A stretch of 35,696 bases of DNA from WFTC01 sp047635955 (lineage in GTDB: Bacteria; Patescibacteriota; Gracilibacteria; UBA1369; 2-02-FULL-48-14). Position 1 is the stretch's first letter; every line of letters begins with the position of its first letter. The stretch lies in the NCBI GenBank assembly GCA_047635955.1, contig JBLIGW010000003.1, forward strand, positions 1 through 35,696, written 5' to 3'. The notes beneath the pieces are model-generated. The model worked only from the letters and a program-made list of their open reading frames with translations. It did not search any database and was not told where the DNA came from. A program made the translations under genes and the position numbers. This document shows positions 1 to 8,706 of the stretch, piece by piece.

Positions 1-1777
1 CGGTAAAGCTAGAGAACAAACCACTAGTAACAAGCCCACTATCAAAATTAAAACTTGAATCTGAAGCACTAAACACTTCCACAACCCCATCATTATGATT
101 GAACGTTCCTCCTGCCGTATGCGTCCAATCATCGAATAAATACATCGTTGTTGTCGGTGCATTGAAGGTCCCCGCTGAAATAATAACATCATTATTAACC
201 GTTAAGGTTCCTGCACCACTAGCATAAACCCCACCTGAAACAAGAAATTGATCTTCCACCGTCACTGCATTCCCATTTGGATCAAGTGTTCCTGAAGCAA
301 TGGTCAGATCTTGACCTGAAGCATTTAAAGTTAAATCAGAAAGGAGTGTCACGGCTCCACTAGTCTTATTAATCGTGATCAGACCGTCAAAGATAGATTC
401 AGCACCTGTTAAATCAAAATTTTGAGCATTTGTTCCTGTAAACTCAATATGCAAACTACCCCCATCAAAATCAGGGTGAATCAAAAGATTAGAAAGAGGA
501 TGAAGCCTGGAAGTAGTACCTCCTTGCTGCAAACGCCCATCCAAAAGATCAGTTTGATTCGTCACCGTAAGGCTATCACCCAAGGACACAATCACTTGCC
601 AATTAGTAGTTTTATCAATCGTAAGGTTATAAAAAGTTTCATTAGTAGCAACATTAATAGTAGTGTCTTGAGCTCCATCAAAAACAATCGTTCCATTGCT
701 ATGATTATAAGTTCCTCCCGCCGTATGAGTCCAATCATCCTCAAGATACATCGTTGTCGTTGGCGCATTAAACGTCCCACCAGACAAAGTGAAATCTCCA
801 TTAATATCCAAAGTAGCCGCATTTGAAAGGTAAGTCCCTCCCGAAACATTAAATTGATCAACGACAGAAAGAGCATTACCATTAGGATCAAAGCTACCAC
901 TCTGCAAAAGAAAATCCTGGCCTATTGAGTCTAAAGTCAGTGCTGAGAGCATAGTCAATGTACCTCCTGATTTGTTCACTGTGACTGAAGCGTCAATAAG
1001 ACCTTCCGCTCCTGTTAAATCAAAATTTTGATCTCCAGAACCTGTAAATTCGAGCTGCAAAGTATTCGAGTCTATAGTGCTAGCCACCACCACATCCCCT
1101 TGAGGTTTCAAGCGTGAAGTCCCCCCTCCCTCTATCAAACGACCATTCGTAAGTGTAAGCAAATTAACAACAACAGCGCTATCTCCCGAGCTAAGAGAAA
1201 GATAAAAAACACCATCCTTGTTAAGGGTGAAATTATAGAAAGTCTCCGTAGTATTTACGTTCATAGTCGTATCAGAAGCTTCATCAAAAACCACCGTTCC
1301 ATTACTGTGGTTGAAGGTTCCTCCTACTGTGTGAGTCCAATCATCACGAAGGTATATTGTTCCTCCTGCATTAAAGGTCCCCGCAGTCATGATGAAATCA
1401 TCATTGATATTAAAAACTCCATCCGCTGCCATTGTAACGGCTCCAGCAGCGATGTCTAAATCTGTATCTCCTATGAGCAATGTTGTCGCAGCTGCTTGAG
1501 TAACGGTTGAGTTATAACCCGTATTTAAGTCCACCCCAAGCACGCTCCCTGCAAATCCAGCATCAATCGTAGATGCAGTATCTGAAGTTGCATCAAAAGT
1601 AGCAACATCTGCTGAACCAGGACAGCTGTCGGTCGTCCAGTTTGCACAGGTACTCCAATTACTATCCCCACCTTCGTTGTCCCAAGTTATAACTGCTGCA
1701 TCTGCTGACACATTCAGGAAAAATGTGCAGAAAAAGCTCAAACTAAGCACAAAGAAATATCTAAAATTTTTTGGCAT
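1..1777 (-). CDS. Secreted repeat-rich surface protein, N-terminal part (C-terminus beyond window)
   Basis: An uninterrupted minus-strand frame begins at ATG 1775-1777 and runs off the left edge, giving 592 codons without a stop. The N-terminus is a signal peptide: lysine at position 3, a Phe/Leu-rich core, and a probable cut near SADAA. The segment after it has the ITWDNEGGDSNWS...CANW pattern common at the start of beta-solenoid or autotransporter-like surface proteins. The rest is Thr/Ser/Asn/Gly-rich and built of repeats of exactly 202 residues, marked by DDWTHT followed by GGT(F/Y)NH; short GTFNA-type strands recur. I infer an extracellular beta-helical adhesin or surface-layer-like protein; no enzymatic motif is visible. 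Codons such as GCG, GGG and GTG look commoner than in neighbouring genes, an impression not counted. The product is certain to be incomplete here. Confidence 0.8.
   Translation of the reverse strand, partial: MPKNFRYFFVLSLSFFCTFFLNVSADAAVITWDNEGGDSNWSTCANWTTDSCPGSADVATFDATSDTASTIDAGFAGSVLGVDLNTGYNSTVTQAAATTLLIGDTDLDIAAGAVTMAADGVFNINDDFIMTAGTFNAGGTIYLRDDWTHTVGGTFNHSNGTVVFDEASDTTMNVNTTETFYNFTLNKDGVFYLSLSSGDSAVVVNLLTLTNGRLIEGGGTSRLKPQGDVVVASTIDSNTLQLEFTGSGDQNFDLTGAEGLIDASVTVNKSGGTLTMLSALTLDSIGQDFLLQSGSFDPNGNALSVVDQFNVSGGTYLSNAATLDINGDFTLSGGTFNAPTTTMYLEDDWTHTAGGTYNHSNGTIVFDGAQDTTINVATNETFYNLTIDKTTNWQVIVSLGDSLTVTNQTDLLDGRLQQGGTTSRLHPLSNLLIHPDFDGGSLHIEFTGTNAQNFDLTGAESIFDGLITINKTSGAVTLLSDLTLNASGQDLTIASGTLDPNGNAVTVEDQFLVSGGVYASGAGTLTVNNDVIISAGTFNAPTTTMYLFDDWTHTAGGTFNHNDGVVEVFSASDSSFNFDSGLVTSGLFSSFT
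119..1345 (-). repeat. Three in-frame 606-bp (202-codon) repeats in the surface protein
   Basis: The DDWTHT codons fall at 1345-1331, 739-725 and 133-119, an exact spacing of 606 bases both times. The surrounding 100 or so bases (GTFNA... to VVFD/IVFD and ETFYN) are also alike between copies. The period is conserved to the base although the sequences have diverged, as expected for duplicated protein modules. Confidence 0.8.
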
Positions 1778-1803
1778 GAAAAAAAACTAATAATTCTCTT
1801 AAG

Positions 1804-1831
1804 ATGCTACCGCATTCCCTCAGATATTCAA
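1804..1831 (-). promoter_or_regulatory. Candidate promoter of the repeat protein gene
   Basis: On the minus strand TTGAAT (1831-1826) and TAGCAT (1809-1804) are separated by 16 bases and lie 27 bases ahead of the start at 1777. A second option is TAGTTT six bases before the ATG, which would make the mRNA leaderless. Confidence 0.35.
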
Positions 1832-1838
1832 GACCTTT

Positions 1839-2648
1839 CTAAAATAGATGTCCTAACAATTCAGAGACAGAACTCAAAAATTGTAAATCCTCATCACTAG
1901 CGTTTTCAAGTAAATTACTTGCAAATAATGCTTTCAAAGATCCTTGTGTATCATGAACGGCAGAGAAAAACATTTTTTCCTCCTGAATAAAACTAGGCGC
2001 TCCTGCGCTAGCTAAACGGTTAGCCACGTCAGGAACTTTTAGCTGTAAAGCCTCAGCCTGCGCTTCCGATGACTGATACTGAGCCAATCCATCCATGTTG
2101 AAAATCACATGATCTCCTGGAACCACACGCTGCACTTCGTTCAAAATAGCTGGGACCACTGTCACTGGGTCACCTCCATGTTGAGTCGTAAGCTTAGCTA
2201 CATTATAAAGAGCTACTAAACGGGTATTCATAAATGCCAAGCGTCCATTTTGAACCTTAACAATACCAAGCGTAATTCCTACCGCAGCTTGCGGGTCGGA
2301 CTGAACTAAGTTTTCAAATTTTGCTCGTGATAATTTCAATAAATTACTATGTAGCGTTGCCACCACACTTGCGCCACGCCCTGAATCAGAGAGCAAAGCC
2401 CCTTCTCCAAAAATATCTCCTGCATTCAATTGCGCTAAACGTTTTTGAGTTCCAGCCTCATCACCTAAAGATTTCATCACATTCAAAGTTCCGGACAAGA
2501 CATAATAAAAGTCTTGAGTCCCTTCACCTTCTGCAACAACCGCTGTTCCTGCAGGAGCTTCGATTCGCTCCCATGTTTCTTCACCACCAAAAGTGTCAAA
2601 GATCATTGGATCAGCTAAATTGATAAAATTATTACGAATGTTTTCCAT
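1839..2648 (-). CDS. Cyclic-nucleotide-binding domain protein with GAF-like C-terminal domain
   Basis: 269 residues. Residues about 20-125 form a Crp-type cyclic-nucleotide-binding beta-roll: the GEGTQDFYYVLSGTLNV strand pair, then AGDIFGEGALLSDSGRGASVVA, which matches the phosphate-binding cassette pattern FGE-x-AL-x(n)-R-x-A. No helix-turn-helix follows, so it is not a classical Crp regulator. Residues about 140-265 look like a GAF sensor (LYNVAKLTTQ helix, AILNEVQRVVPGDHVIFNM). The start codon overlaps the pilT stop by one base (TAATG), so the two are translationally coupled. I infer a ligand-responsive modulator of the pilus ATPase or of the unknown partners in this operon. The GAF assignment is by pattern only. 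Confidence 0.75.
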   Translation of the reverse strand: MENIRNNFINLADPMIFDTFGGEETWERIEAPAGTAVVAEGEGTQDFYYVLSGTLNVMKSLGDEAGTQKRLAQLNAGDIFGEGALLSDSGRGASVVATLHSNLLKLSRAKFENLVQSDPQAAVGITLGIVKVQNGRLAFMNTRLVALYNVAKLTTQHGGDPVTVVPAILNEVQRVVPGDHVIFNMDGLAQYQSSEAQAEALQLKVPDVANRLASAGAPSFIQEEKMFFSAVHDTQGSLKALFASNLLENASDEDLQFLSSVSELLGHLF

Positions 2649-3706
2649 TATTCAGTTAGATTAGCGATAAGTTCTGGATCATGAGCACGAGAAAGCATAT
2701 CCCCTTCAGAGATTATATTCCGCTTATACAGGTCAGCCAAAGAAGAATCTAAAGTCAACATTCCATCTTCTCGTCCAATTTGCATCATTGAGTAAATTTG
2801 ATGTGTATTTCCTTCTTTAATACAGTTAGTAATCGCATCGTTTCGAACCAAGACCTCAATAGCCAAAACTCGTCCTGACTTATCTGCTTTTGGAATCAGC
2901 CGTTGTGAGGCCACCCCAAGCAAAGTAGTAGAAAGTTGAGTTCGCACTTGTGACTGTTGATGAGGTGGGAAAACGTCAATCATTCGATCAACCGTTTGCG
3001 CCGCATCTTGCGTATGAAGAGTAGCCAAAACCAAATGTCCCGTTTCAGCCAAAGTAATCGCTGCTGAAATAGTTTCTAGATCACGCATTTCTCCAACCAA
3101 AATCACATCAGGATCTTGACGAAGCGCCGCTCTAATTGCATTCGGAAAAGATTTACTGTGTTGACCCACTTCTCGCTGGGTAACTAAAGCCATTTTTGAG
3201 TTGTGAACAAATTCAATTGGATCTTCAACCGTAATAATATGAGCACGTCGAGTATTATTGATTTCATTCACCATAGCTGCCAAAGTAGTGGACTTACCTG
3301 ACCCAGTAGGGCCTGTAACCACAACCAATCCTTTGTATTTTTCAGTAAAAGTTTTAAGTATCGGCGGTAATCCGAGACTATCCATAGTTGGAATCTCCTC
3401 AGGAATACTTCGGAAAGCAACTGCGGTTCCATCTAATTCCATGTAAGCATTAATACGAAATCGCCCTACCCCTAGGACAGAATAAGAAGTATCCACTTCC
3501 GTGCCTTCGTGTAATTTTGCATATTTCTCTTCACCAAGCACCTGCTTCACTACCTCTTCCATCACGGTCTCCGTGAGCTTTTCTGCATTTTGCATTTCAT
3601 ACAGATCACCATTAGACAAACGAACCACAGGGACCTTCCCCACTTTCAAATGCAAATCTGGTGATTTACTATTTACGACTTCTTTTAAGTAATTATTAAT
3701 ATCCAT
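2648..3706 (-). CDS. pilT: Type IV pilus retraction ATPase PilT
   Basis: 352 residues, normal for PilT. It is a hexameric secretion ATPase acting at the inner face of the membrane to drive pilus retraction. Visible motifs in order are Walker A GPTGSGKS (132-139), Asp box TVEDPIEF (159-166), Walker B DPDVILVGEMRD (198-209) and the His box ETGHLVLATLHT (221-232). The C-terminal segment NCIKEGNTHQIYSMMQIGREDGM corresponds to the AIRNLIRE region that separates PilT from PilB and GspE. It sits inside a four-gene operon between an unknown 336-residue protein and a cyclic-nucleotide-binding protein. No other pilus gene is in the window, so whether it serves retraction or DNA uptake cannot be told. 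Confidence 0.93.
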   Translation of the reverse strand: MDINNYLKEVVNSKSPDLHLKVGKVPVVRLSNGDLYEMQNAEKLTETVMEEVVKQVLGEEKYAKLHEGTEVDTSYSVLGVGRFRINAYMELDGTAVAFRSIPEEIPTMDSLGLPPILKTFTEKYKGLVVVTGPTGSGKSTTLAAMVNEINNTRRAHIITVEDPIEFVHNSKMALVTQREVGQHSKSFPNAIRAALRQDPDVILVGEMRDLETISAAITLAETGHLVLATLHTQDAAQTVDRMIDVFPPHQQSQVRTQLSTTLLGVASQRLIPKADKSGRVLAIEVLVRNDAITNCIKEGNTHQIYSMMQIGREDGMLTLDSSLADLYKRNIISEGDMLSRAHDPELIANLTE

Positions 3707-3708
3707 AG

Positions 3709-4719
3709 TTATTCGTTAGTTGGGGTAGCAGTAGTAGTTGTTGTAGCAATGTCAGCGCCCTTAACAGGGATGCTTTCAAGTTGTTTCATATAGTTTTCAT
3801 AAGCGGCTGCTTCTGCTGGATCCATTCCTGGAGTCAAACCAAGAGAAGCTATAGCGTCAGCCACAGGCACTCCTTGGCGAACCAAAGTAGCGGCTACCAG
3901 CTTAGGGTCATACCAAACGGCCTGCCCTCTGTTGTAAAGATTTCCAAGATTATCCAAAGACACCAAATCGATCTCAGCTCCTTTCATAGGAACACCAGAA
4001 GGAGCAAGCACCAAACGAATCTCATTCGATCCCATTGCTGCAGCAATCCCTGTCTCTCCAGGACTCATCACGTTCACATCAAGACCCGACAGTTCAATAA
4101 CCTGTCGCATCAAAGTAATAGACCGATCCTCACCATCCATTTTTCTTTCAGGAATAACCACGGTGGTCCCCTTAGGCCATTGCATCTTAATCATATCTTG
4201 AACAATTTCTGTGTTCACCTCAGTCGAGTCATCCATCCCATTAATAAATTCCATTATTGACTGCCCTTTTCCAAGCATTTTTTGCAGTGCTACATCTCCT
4301 CTCATAATCACATTCTTATTTTCAGTTGTCGTAATCAAAGCTTTATTTCGCTCAATAAAGTCATCAAAATCAGGTGCAAGCACCTCCACTTGTTTATCTG
4401 TCACAGCAAGATCTGAATCTGAAAGTGCGCCAAAAATAGTTTCCCCTACCATCGCCTTAAAATAAATTCCCATTCTATCCTGCCACACGGTTGTTTGTCT
4501 CCATGCTGCAAGATCAATAGTTCCTTCAGCCGTTATAAAATCCGATTCAATTCCGTTCCCTTTAATTAAAGTTTCACGCAATGCTTCTCGAACACCTGGC
4601 AGGTCTAAAACTGAATCCTCAATACCTCCTTCTGCAAAAATAGACAAAGGATTAAAAGCTTCTACTCCAGAAGCCTCACCTTCTGGCCGACTTGGCAATG
4701 ATGGAGGGGTATTAGTCAT
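3709..4719 (-). CDS. Hypothetical protein in pilT operon
   Basis: 336 residues, not recognised. The first 25 residues (Pro, Ser, Glu) and the last 20 (a Thr-rich tail) look disordered. Between them is a soluble mixed alpha/beta protein with no signal peptide or membrane segment. A region near residues 180-250 (KGTTVVIPERK, LDVNVMSPGETGIAAAMGSNEIRLVLA) has alternating strands and helices. Its stop lies 2 bases before the pilT start and its start overlaps the preceding gene by 8 bases, so it belongs to the pilT operon. A cytoplasmic partner of the pilus motor is possible but unproven. Confidence 0.7.
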   Translation of the reverse strand: MTNTPPSLPSRPEGEASGVEAFNPLSIFAEGGIEDSVLDLPGVREALRETLIKGNGIESDFITAEGTIDLAAWRQTTVWQDRMGIYFKAMVGETIFGALSDSDLAVTDKQVEVLAPDFDDFIERNKALITTTENKNVIMRGDVALQKMLGKGQSIMEFINGMDDSTEVNTEIVQDMIKMQWPKGTTVVIPERKMDGEDRSITLMRQVIELSGLDVNVMSPGETGIAAAMGSNEIRLVLAPSGVPMKGAEIDLVSLDNLGNLYNRGQAVWYDPKLVAATLVRQGVPVADAIASLGLTPGMDPAEAAAYENYMKQLESIPVKGADIATTTTTATPTNE

Positions 4720-5020
4720 TCTTTTTTGCGTTCTTAGTTATTTCCTCCATTCGGATACTCAAACGTTCCAAACGTTGAAGTCTTCGAGTTGAATTAATTT
4801 GATGCTGACGAAGCCTTTTTTTCTCAATTGCTTCATAACCTTCTTTCTCCTCTTTCAAGGCAAAAACAAGTTCATCCAGCTTTTTCTCATCCAAATCTGA
4901 CAAAACTCCCAACCATTGAGATTCAGAAAGCGCAAGAACGTTTTGCATAGCCTCACTTTGACTGGCAAGGTGAGCCACGTTTTCTAGTTTTTGAACAAAT
5001 TTTTTGTCCGAATTTGGCAT
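4712..5020 (-). CDS. Small helical hypothetical protein, first gene of pilT operon
   Basis: 102 residues from ATG 5020; the frame is open further up to a TTG at 5050, giving 112 residues. The longer start is unlikely because that TTG overlaps the -10 box described at 5050-5055 and would lie upstream of the transcript start. The protein is almost wholly alpha-helical and charged, with a probable coiled coil in the second half (LDEKKLDELVFALKEEKEGYEAI, then RLQRLERLSIRMEEI). Not recognised. It overlaps the next gene by 8 bases. Confidence 0.65.
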   Translation of the reverse strand: MPNSDKKFVQKLENVAHLASQSEAMQNVLALSESQWLGVLSDLDEKKLDELVFALKEEKEGYEAIEKKRLRQHQINSTRRLQRLERLSIRMEEITKNAKKND

Positions 5021-5049
5021 GTACTTAGATTTTTTAAAATCTTCATACA

Positions 5050-5078
5050 ATTATAGCAAATTTCAGGTTAAATTTCAA
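5050..5078 (-). promoter_or_regulatory. Promoter of the pilT operon
   Basis: On the minus strand TTGAAA (5078-5073), a 17-base spacer and TATAAT (5055-5050), with TGC just before the -10 hexamer (extended -10). It lies between groEL and the four-gene operon and gives that operon its own transcription. The predicted transcript start near 5043 supports the ATG at 5020. Confidence 0.75.
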
Positions 5079-5081
5079 GTT

Positions 5082-6704
5082 CTACATCATGCCTGGCATA
5101 CCCATTGGCATTCCTGACGCTGAATTTCCATCTTCAGAAGGAATTTGAGTCACCATCGCTCCGGTAGTAAGAACCGTTCCTGCCACAGAAACTGCATTTT
5201 GAAGTGCGCTTTCCGTAACAATCCTAGGATCAACAATTCCCGCCTCAAACATATCCACAAACTTATTCTTAAGTGCATCATAACCTTTTCCTGATTGCAA
5301 CACTTGGCTCACAATCACTTCACCTTGTTGCCCTGCATTTTCAGCAATTTGCTTCAGAGGCATAGAAAGCACAGAAGAAACCAATCGAATCCCAACTTGC
5401 TCATCTTCATTAGCCCCCTTTAGGTCTTTAAGCACATCAATAGCTCCAAGCAAGGCCGAACCTCCTCCTGCTACAATTCCGCCAACAACCGCCGCTTTAG
5501 TAGCGTTTAAGGCATCTTCAATACGCATCTTCTTCTCCTTCATTTCAACTTCAGTCGCTGCACCAACTTTGATGATCCCAACCCCACCCGTAAGTTTGGC
5601 CAAACGCTCTGCAAGTTTGTCTTGATCAAATCCAGTCTTAGATTGATTGAGCGCCGCTTTAATCTCATCCACTCGAATATCAATATTTCTTTGATCTCCC
5701 GCTCCATCAACAATAGTCGTCATATCAACGGTTGAAACAACTCGTCGAGCTTGTCCCAAGTCCTCCATAGTCACCGAATCAAATCCTTTCCCAGTTTCAT
5801 CAGAGATCACCGTTCCTCCAGTGAGAACCGCAATGTCTTTCAGCATTTCCTTCTTAGCCTCTCCAAAGCCAGGTGCCTTGATCGCAAGAATAGTGAAAGA
5901 TCCACGAATTTTATTCATGACCATGTTTGTGAGTGCGTCTCCATCAACATCGTCAGCAATAATTACCAATTCTTTTTGCCCTGCTTGAGCAATGCCTTCA
6001 AGCAACTGAAGGATGTCTTTAAAATTACTAAGTTTTTTGTCCGTAATCATAATAGCTACATTTTCATAAGCAGCTTCCATTCGAGCTGGCTCATTAATCA
6101 TGTAAGGAGATATATATCCATTCCCAAATTGCATTCCTTCCACAACCTCCTTAGTGATCCCAAAAGTTTGTGATTCCTCTACAGTAATCACACCTTCATG
6201 ACCCACCGTTTCCATAAGTTCAGCAATCACTTGCCCCACCTCTGGATCCTGCGCTGAGATACTAGCCACTTGAGCCACTTCATCTCGAGTTTTAACTTCT
6301 TTTGAAGAGTTACGAAGGTATTCGATCACCCCTACTAAAGCCTTATCCATTCCACGTTTCAGTAAAACTGGATTCGCTCCCGCTACAATATTTCTAATTC
6401 CTTCTTCAAGAAGTGCTGCTGCTAAAACCGTAGCAGTCGTCGTTCCGTCTCCCGCCACTTCATTAGTACGAGTAGAAACTTCTTTCACCAATTGAGCTCC
6501 AAGATTTTCCTCCGGGTTCTCCAAGTCAATTTCCTTAGCGATAGTCACGCCGTCATTAGTCACCACTGGACCCCCAAATTTCTTTTCCAAAAGCACATTT
6601 CGCCCCTTAGGACCCATAGTGATTCGCACCACATCCGCTAGTTTTTTCACTCCTGAGAGTAAAGCATTTCGAGCATCATCACCCGATGTAATATTTTTAG
6701 CCAT
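5082..6704 (-). CDS. groL: Chaperonin GroEL (Hsp60)
   Basis: 540 residues, full length. It forms the double-ring ATP-dependent folding chamber in the cytoplasm together with GroES. Diagnostic stretches include the ATP-binding loop VVRITMGPKGRNVLLEK, NDGVTIAKEI, VAGDGTTTATVLA and VGAATEVEMKEKK. The C-terminus is the flexible Gly-Met tail (GMPMGMPGMM). It starts 12 bases after the groES stop, so the two are co-transcribed from the CIRCE-controlled promoter. No Shine-Dalgarno motif is seen before the start. Confidence 0.98.
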   Translation of the reverse strand: MAKNITSGDDARNALLSGVKKLADVVRITMGPKGRNVLLEKKFGGPVVTNDGVTIAKEIDLENPEENLGAQLVKEVSTRTNEVAGDGTTTATVLAAALLEEGIRNIVAGANPVLLKRGMDKALVGVIEYLRNSSKEVKTRDEVAQVASISAQDPEVGQVIAELMETVGHEGVITVEESQTFGITKEVVEGMQFGNGYISPYMINEPARMEAAYENVAIMITDKKLSNFKDILQLLEGIAQAGQKELVIIADDVDGDALTNMVMNKIRGSFTILAIKAPGFGEAKKEMLKDIAVLTGGTVISDETGKGFDSVTMEDLGQARRVVSTVDMTTIVDGAGDQRNIDIRVDEIKAALNQSKTGFDQDKLAERLAKLTGGVGIIKVGAATEVEMKEKKMRIEDALNATKAAVVGGIVAGGGSALLGAIDVLKDLKGANEDEQVGIRLVSSVLSMPLKQIAENAGQQGEVIVSQVLQSGKGYDALKNKFVDMFEAGIVDPRIVTESALQNAVSVAGTVLTTGAMVTQIPSEDGNSASGMPMGMPGMM

Positions 6705-6716
6705 TTTTAATTTAGG

Positions 6717-6989
6717 TTATTCAACAATTGCATAAATTTCATCCTCTTCAAGAAGAAGAACCGTTTCACCATCCACTTCTAATTCCGTAGGACCATACTT
6801 CTTGAAAAGTACGATTTGCCCCACTGCTACTTGAGGCACCCCCTCTTTGGCCGCACCCACCGCAAGCACTTCTCCACGTTGAGGTTTGTCCTTAGCTGAC
6901 TCCGTTAAAAGAATACCTGACGCCGTTTGTGAAGGCTCTTCAATTCGCTTCACCACCACGTAACCAGCAAGAGGTTTAATACTCGACAT
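6717..6989 (-). CDS. groS: Co-chaperonin GroES (Hsp10)
   Basis: 90 residues, a little shorter than the usual 95-97. It is the heptameric lid of the GroEL chamber. Visible are the N-terminal strand IKPLAGYVVVKRIEE, the mobile loop around EPSQTASGILL, and the ending VLLLEEDEIYAIVE. First gene of the groESL operon, 19 bases downstream of the CIRCE element. Confidence 0.96.
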   Translation of the reverse strand: MSSIKPLAGYVVVKRIEEPSQTASGILLTESAKDKPQRGEVLAVGAAKEGVPQVAVGQIVLFKKYGPTELEVDGETVLLLEEDEIYAIVE

Positions 6990-7007
6990 AATTTCTAGGT
7001 TATAAAA

Positions 7008-7034
7008 TTAGCACTCACTTATTTGTAGTGCTAA
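7008..7034 (-). promoter_or_regulatory. CIRCE operator (HrcA binding site)
   Basis: TTAGCACTC, nine bases, then TAGTGCTAA. The consensus is TTAGCACTC-N9-GAGTGCTAA, so one position differs. It lies between the -10 box and the groES start, the standard place for repression by HrcA. No hrcA gene is in this window. Confidence 0.93.
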
Positions 7035-7061
7035 TTCTATTTCAAACTGAGTGGAAGTCAA
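7034..7061 (-). promoter_or_regulatory. groESL promoter
   Basis: Minus-strand TTGACT (7061-7056), a 16-base spacer and TAGAAT (7039-7034), directly abutting the CIRCE operator so that the transcript start would fall inside the inverted repeat. Confidence 0.7.
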
Positions 7062-7129
7062 TATTATTTGATTGCGCTGAATCCTTTTGAGACTCAGGGC
7101 ACTGTAGATATTTTGTAGTTTACGGAAGA

Positions 7130-8656
7130 TTATTCAGCAAAAGATTCAAGTCGAAGATCTCTAATTACTTCTACTTTGATCTTACCAGGATATTGAAGTT
7201 GTTTTTCAATTTTTCGAGCAATGGAATGTGAAAGTTTGATAGCTTGCAGATCATCTACATTTTCTGGGTCTACAAAGACTCGTAATTCACGCCCTGCTTG
7301 AACCGCAAAGGCTTGAGTCACTCCAGAGAAATCTTTAGCAAGTGTTTCAATTTCAGTGAGACGCTTAATGAACTGATCTAAGTTTTGTTTATTCGCTCCT
7401 GGCCGAGAAACAGAAATCAAGTTAGCCACTTGAACAATTTTGGCTTCAAGTGTCGTTGCCTCAACGTCCGCTTCATTAGCCTCCACACAGTGAAGTACTT
7501 CTTTGGAAAGACCAAATTTTTTCAAGATGTCTCGTCCGATGAAAGCATGTTTACCTTGAACCTCATGATCAACCGCTTTACCAATGTCATGAAGCAATCC
7601 AGCCTTCTTACATGTATCTACGTTTGCACCAATCAAACCAGCCAACTCAGCAGCTAGGAAAGCCACTTCTCGACTGTGTTTAAGTACATTTTGACCGTAA
7701 GCAATTCTGAATCGAAGACGTCCTAAAATCTTCAAAAGATTAGGTTGAAGCCCAGCCACACCAAGTTCAAAAGAAGCCTTCTCCCCAAGTTCTTTAATGA
7801 GCATGTTCACTTCTTCCTTCACCTTCACGTAAGTTTCTTCAATACGAGCCGGGTGAATTCGTCCATCCTCCACCAAACGTTCAAGTGTGATTTTAGCCAC
7901 ATAACGTCGGATAGGATCAAAACCACTAATAATAATGTTTCCAGGCGTATCGTCTACAATAACATCCACACCCGTTACCGTTTCAAAGGCATTGATGTTT
8001 CGTCCTTCACGTCCAATAATTCGCCCCTTCATATCGTCTGCAGGGAGCGTAACTGAAGTGGTTGTAGATTCAACCGTAGTTTCAGATGCGTAACGTTGAA
8101 TCGCCTCAGCCAAAAGCGTTTTAGCTTTTTCATCAACTTCAGCTCGTACATCCGCTTCGAGCTTTTTAGCGTAATGAACCAAGTCATCTTTGAACTCAGA
8201 TTCGATTTGCTTGAGTAGAAGCTCTTTAGCTTGATCAGGAGTAAGCGCCGCAATTTCTTGCAGTTTTGTTTCCTGTTCAGATAGAGCTTTTTTAGCTTTT
8301 TCTCTATCCAACTTAAGTCCATCAGACTTCTCTTCCAGTTGAGCTTTTAACTTATCAAGCCCTTCTGTTTTTTCATCGAGCGTTTGCTCCTTTTTGAGTA
8401 GTCTTTCTTCCGATTCTTGAAGCTTTCTTCGATTAGCGCGTTCATCTCTTTTTGACTCTTCATGTGCACGGATTGCCTCACTTTTAGCCTTGAGTACGAT
8501 TTCTCCCGCCTTGTTCTTTGCGCTTTGAAGCTCTTTTTCTTGCTTCTGACGTTTCTTTTGCTCTTCTTCTTTAAGTTGTTGAGTTCGGATAAAAAATCCT
8601 GCTCCCCCACCAACTCCCAAAGAAAGTATAAGCAACACCACTTGTAGGATGCCCAT
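7130..8656 (-). CDS. rny: Ribonuclease Y
   Basis: 508 residues, the usual length. It is a membrane-anchored endoribonuclease that initiates mRNA decay. In order: an N-terminal membrane helix (residues 2-22), a long charged coiled coil (about 25-185), a KH RNA-binding domain with GRIIGREGRN at 211-220, and an HD phosphohydrolase domain whose metal-binding motif is LLHDIGK at 354-360. The C-terminus is the typical PGKIKVEVIRDLR. It is transcribed alone; an intrinsic terminator and a structured RNA lie immediately upstream, so expression may depend on read-through or attenuation. Confidence 0.97.
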   Translation of the reverse strand: MGILQVVLLILSLGVGGGAGFFIRTQQLKEEEQKKRQKQEKELQSAKNKAGEIVLKAKSEAIRAHEESKRDERANRRKLQESEERLLKKEQTLDEKTEGLDKLKAQLEEKSDGLKLDREKAKKALSEQETKLQEIAALTPDQAKELLLKQIESEFKDDLVHYAKKLEADVRAEVDEKAKTLLAEAIQRYASETTVESTTTSVTLPADDMKGRIIGREGRNINAFETVTGVDVIVDDTPGNIIISGFDPIRRYVAKITLERLVEDGRIHPARIEETYVKVKEEVNMLIKELGEKASFELGVAGLQPNLLKILGRLRFRIAYGQNVLKHSREVAFLAAELAGLIGANVDTCKKAGLLHDIGKAVDHEVQGKHAFIGRDILKKFGLSKEVLHCVEANEADVEATTLEAKIVQVANLISVSRPGANKQNLDQFIKRLTEIETLAKDFSGVTQAFAVQAGRELRVFVDPENVDDLQAIKLSHSIARKIEKQLQYPGKIKVEVIRDLRLESFAE

Positions 8657-8680
8657 AAAAATGTTTGTTATCTCGGACGC

Positions 8681-8706
8681 AAAAAAACCTTCGGTCTAGA
8701 GCCGAA
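8681..8706 (-). terminator. Intrinsic terminator between the structured RNA and rny
   Basis: Minus-strand stem TTCGG/CCGAA around a TCTAGA-containing loop, followed by GG and seven T (the A-run at 8681-8687). In the plus direction only four T follow, so it acts mainly on the minus strand. Confidence 0.75.

Noticed and set aside
422..900. Short ORFs on both strands inside the repeat protein gene
   Set aside because: The true frame is the long minus-strand frame from 1777; these are shadows of its repeats.
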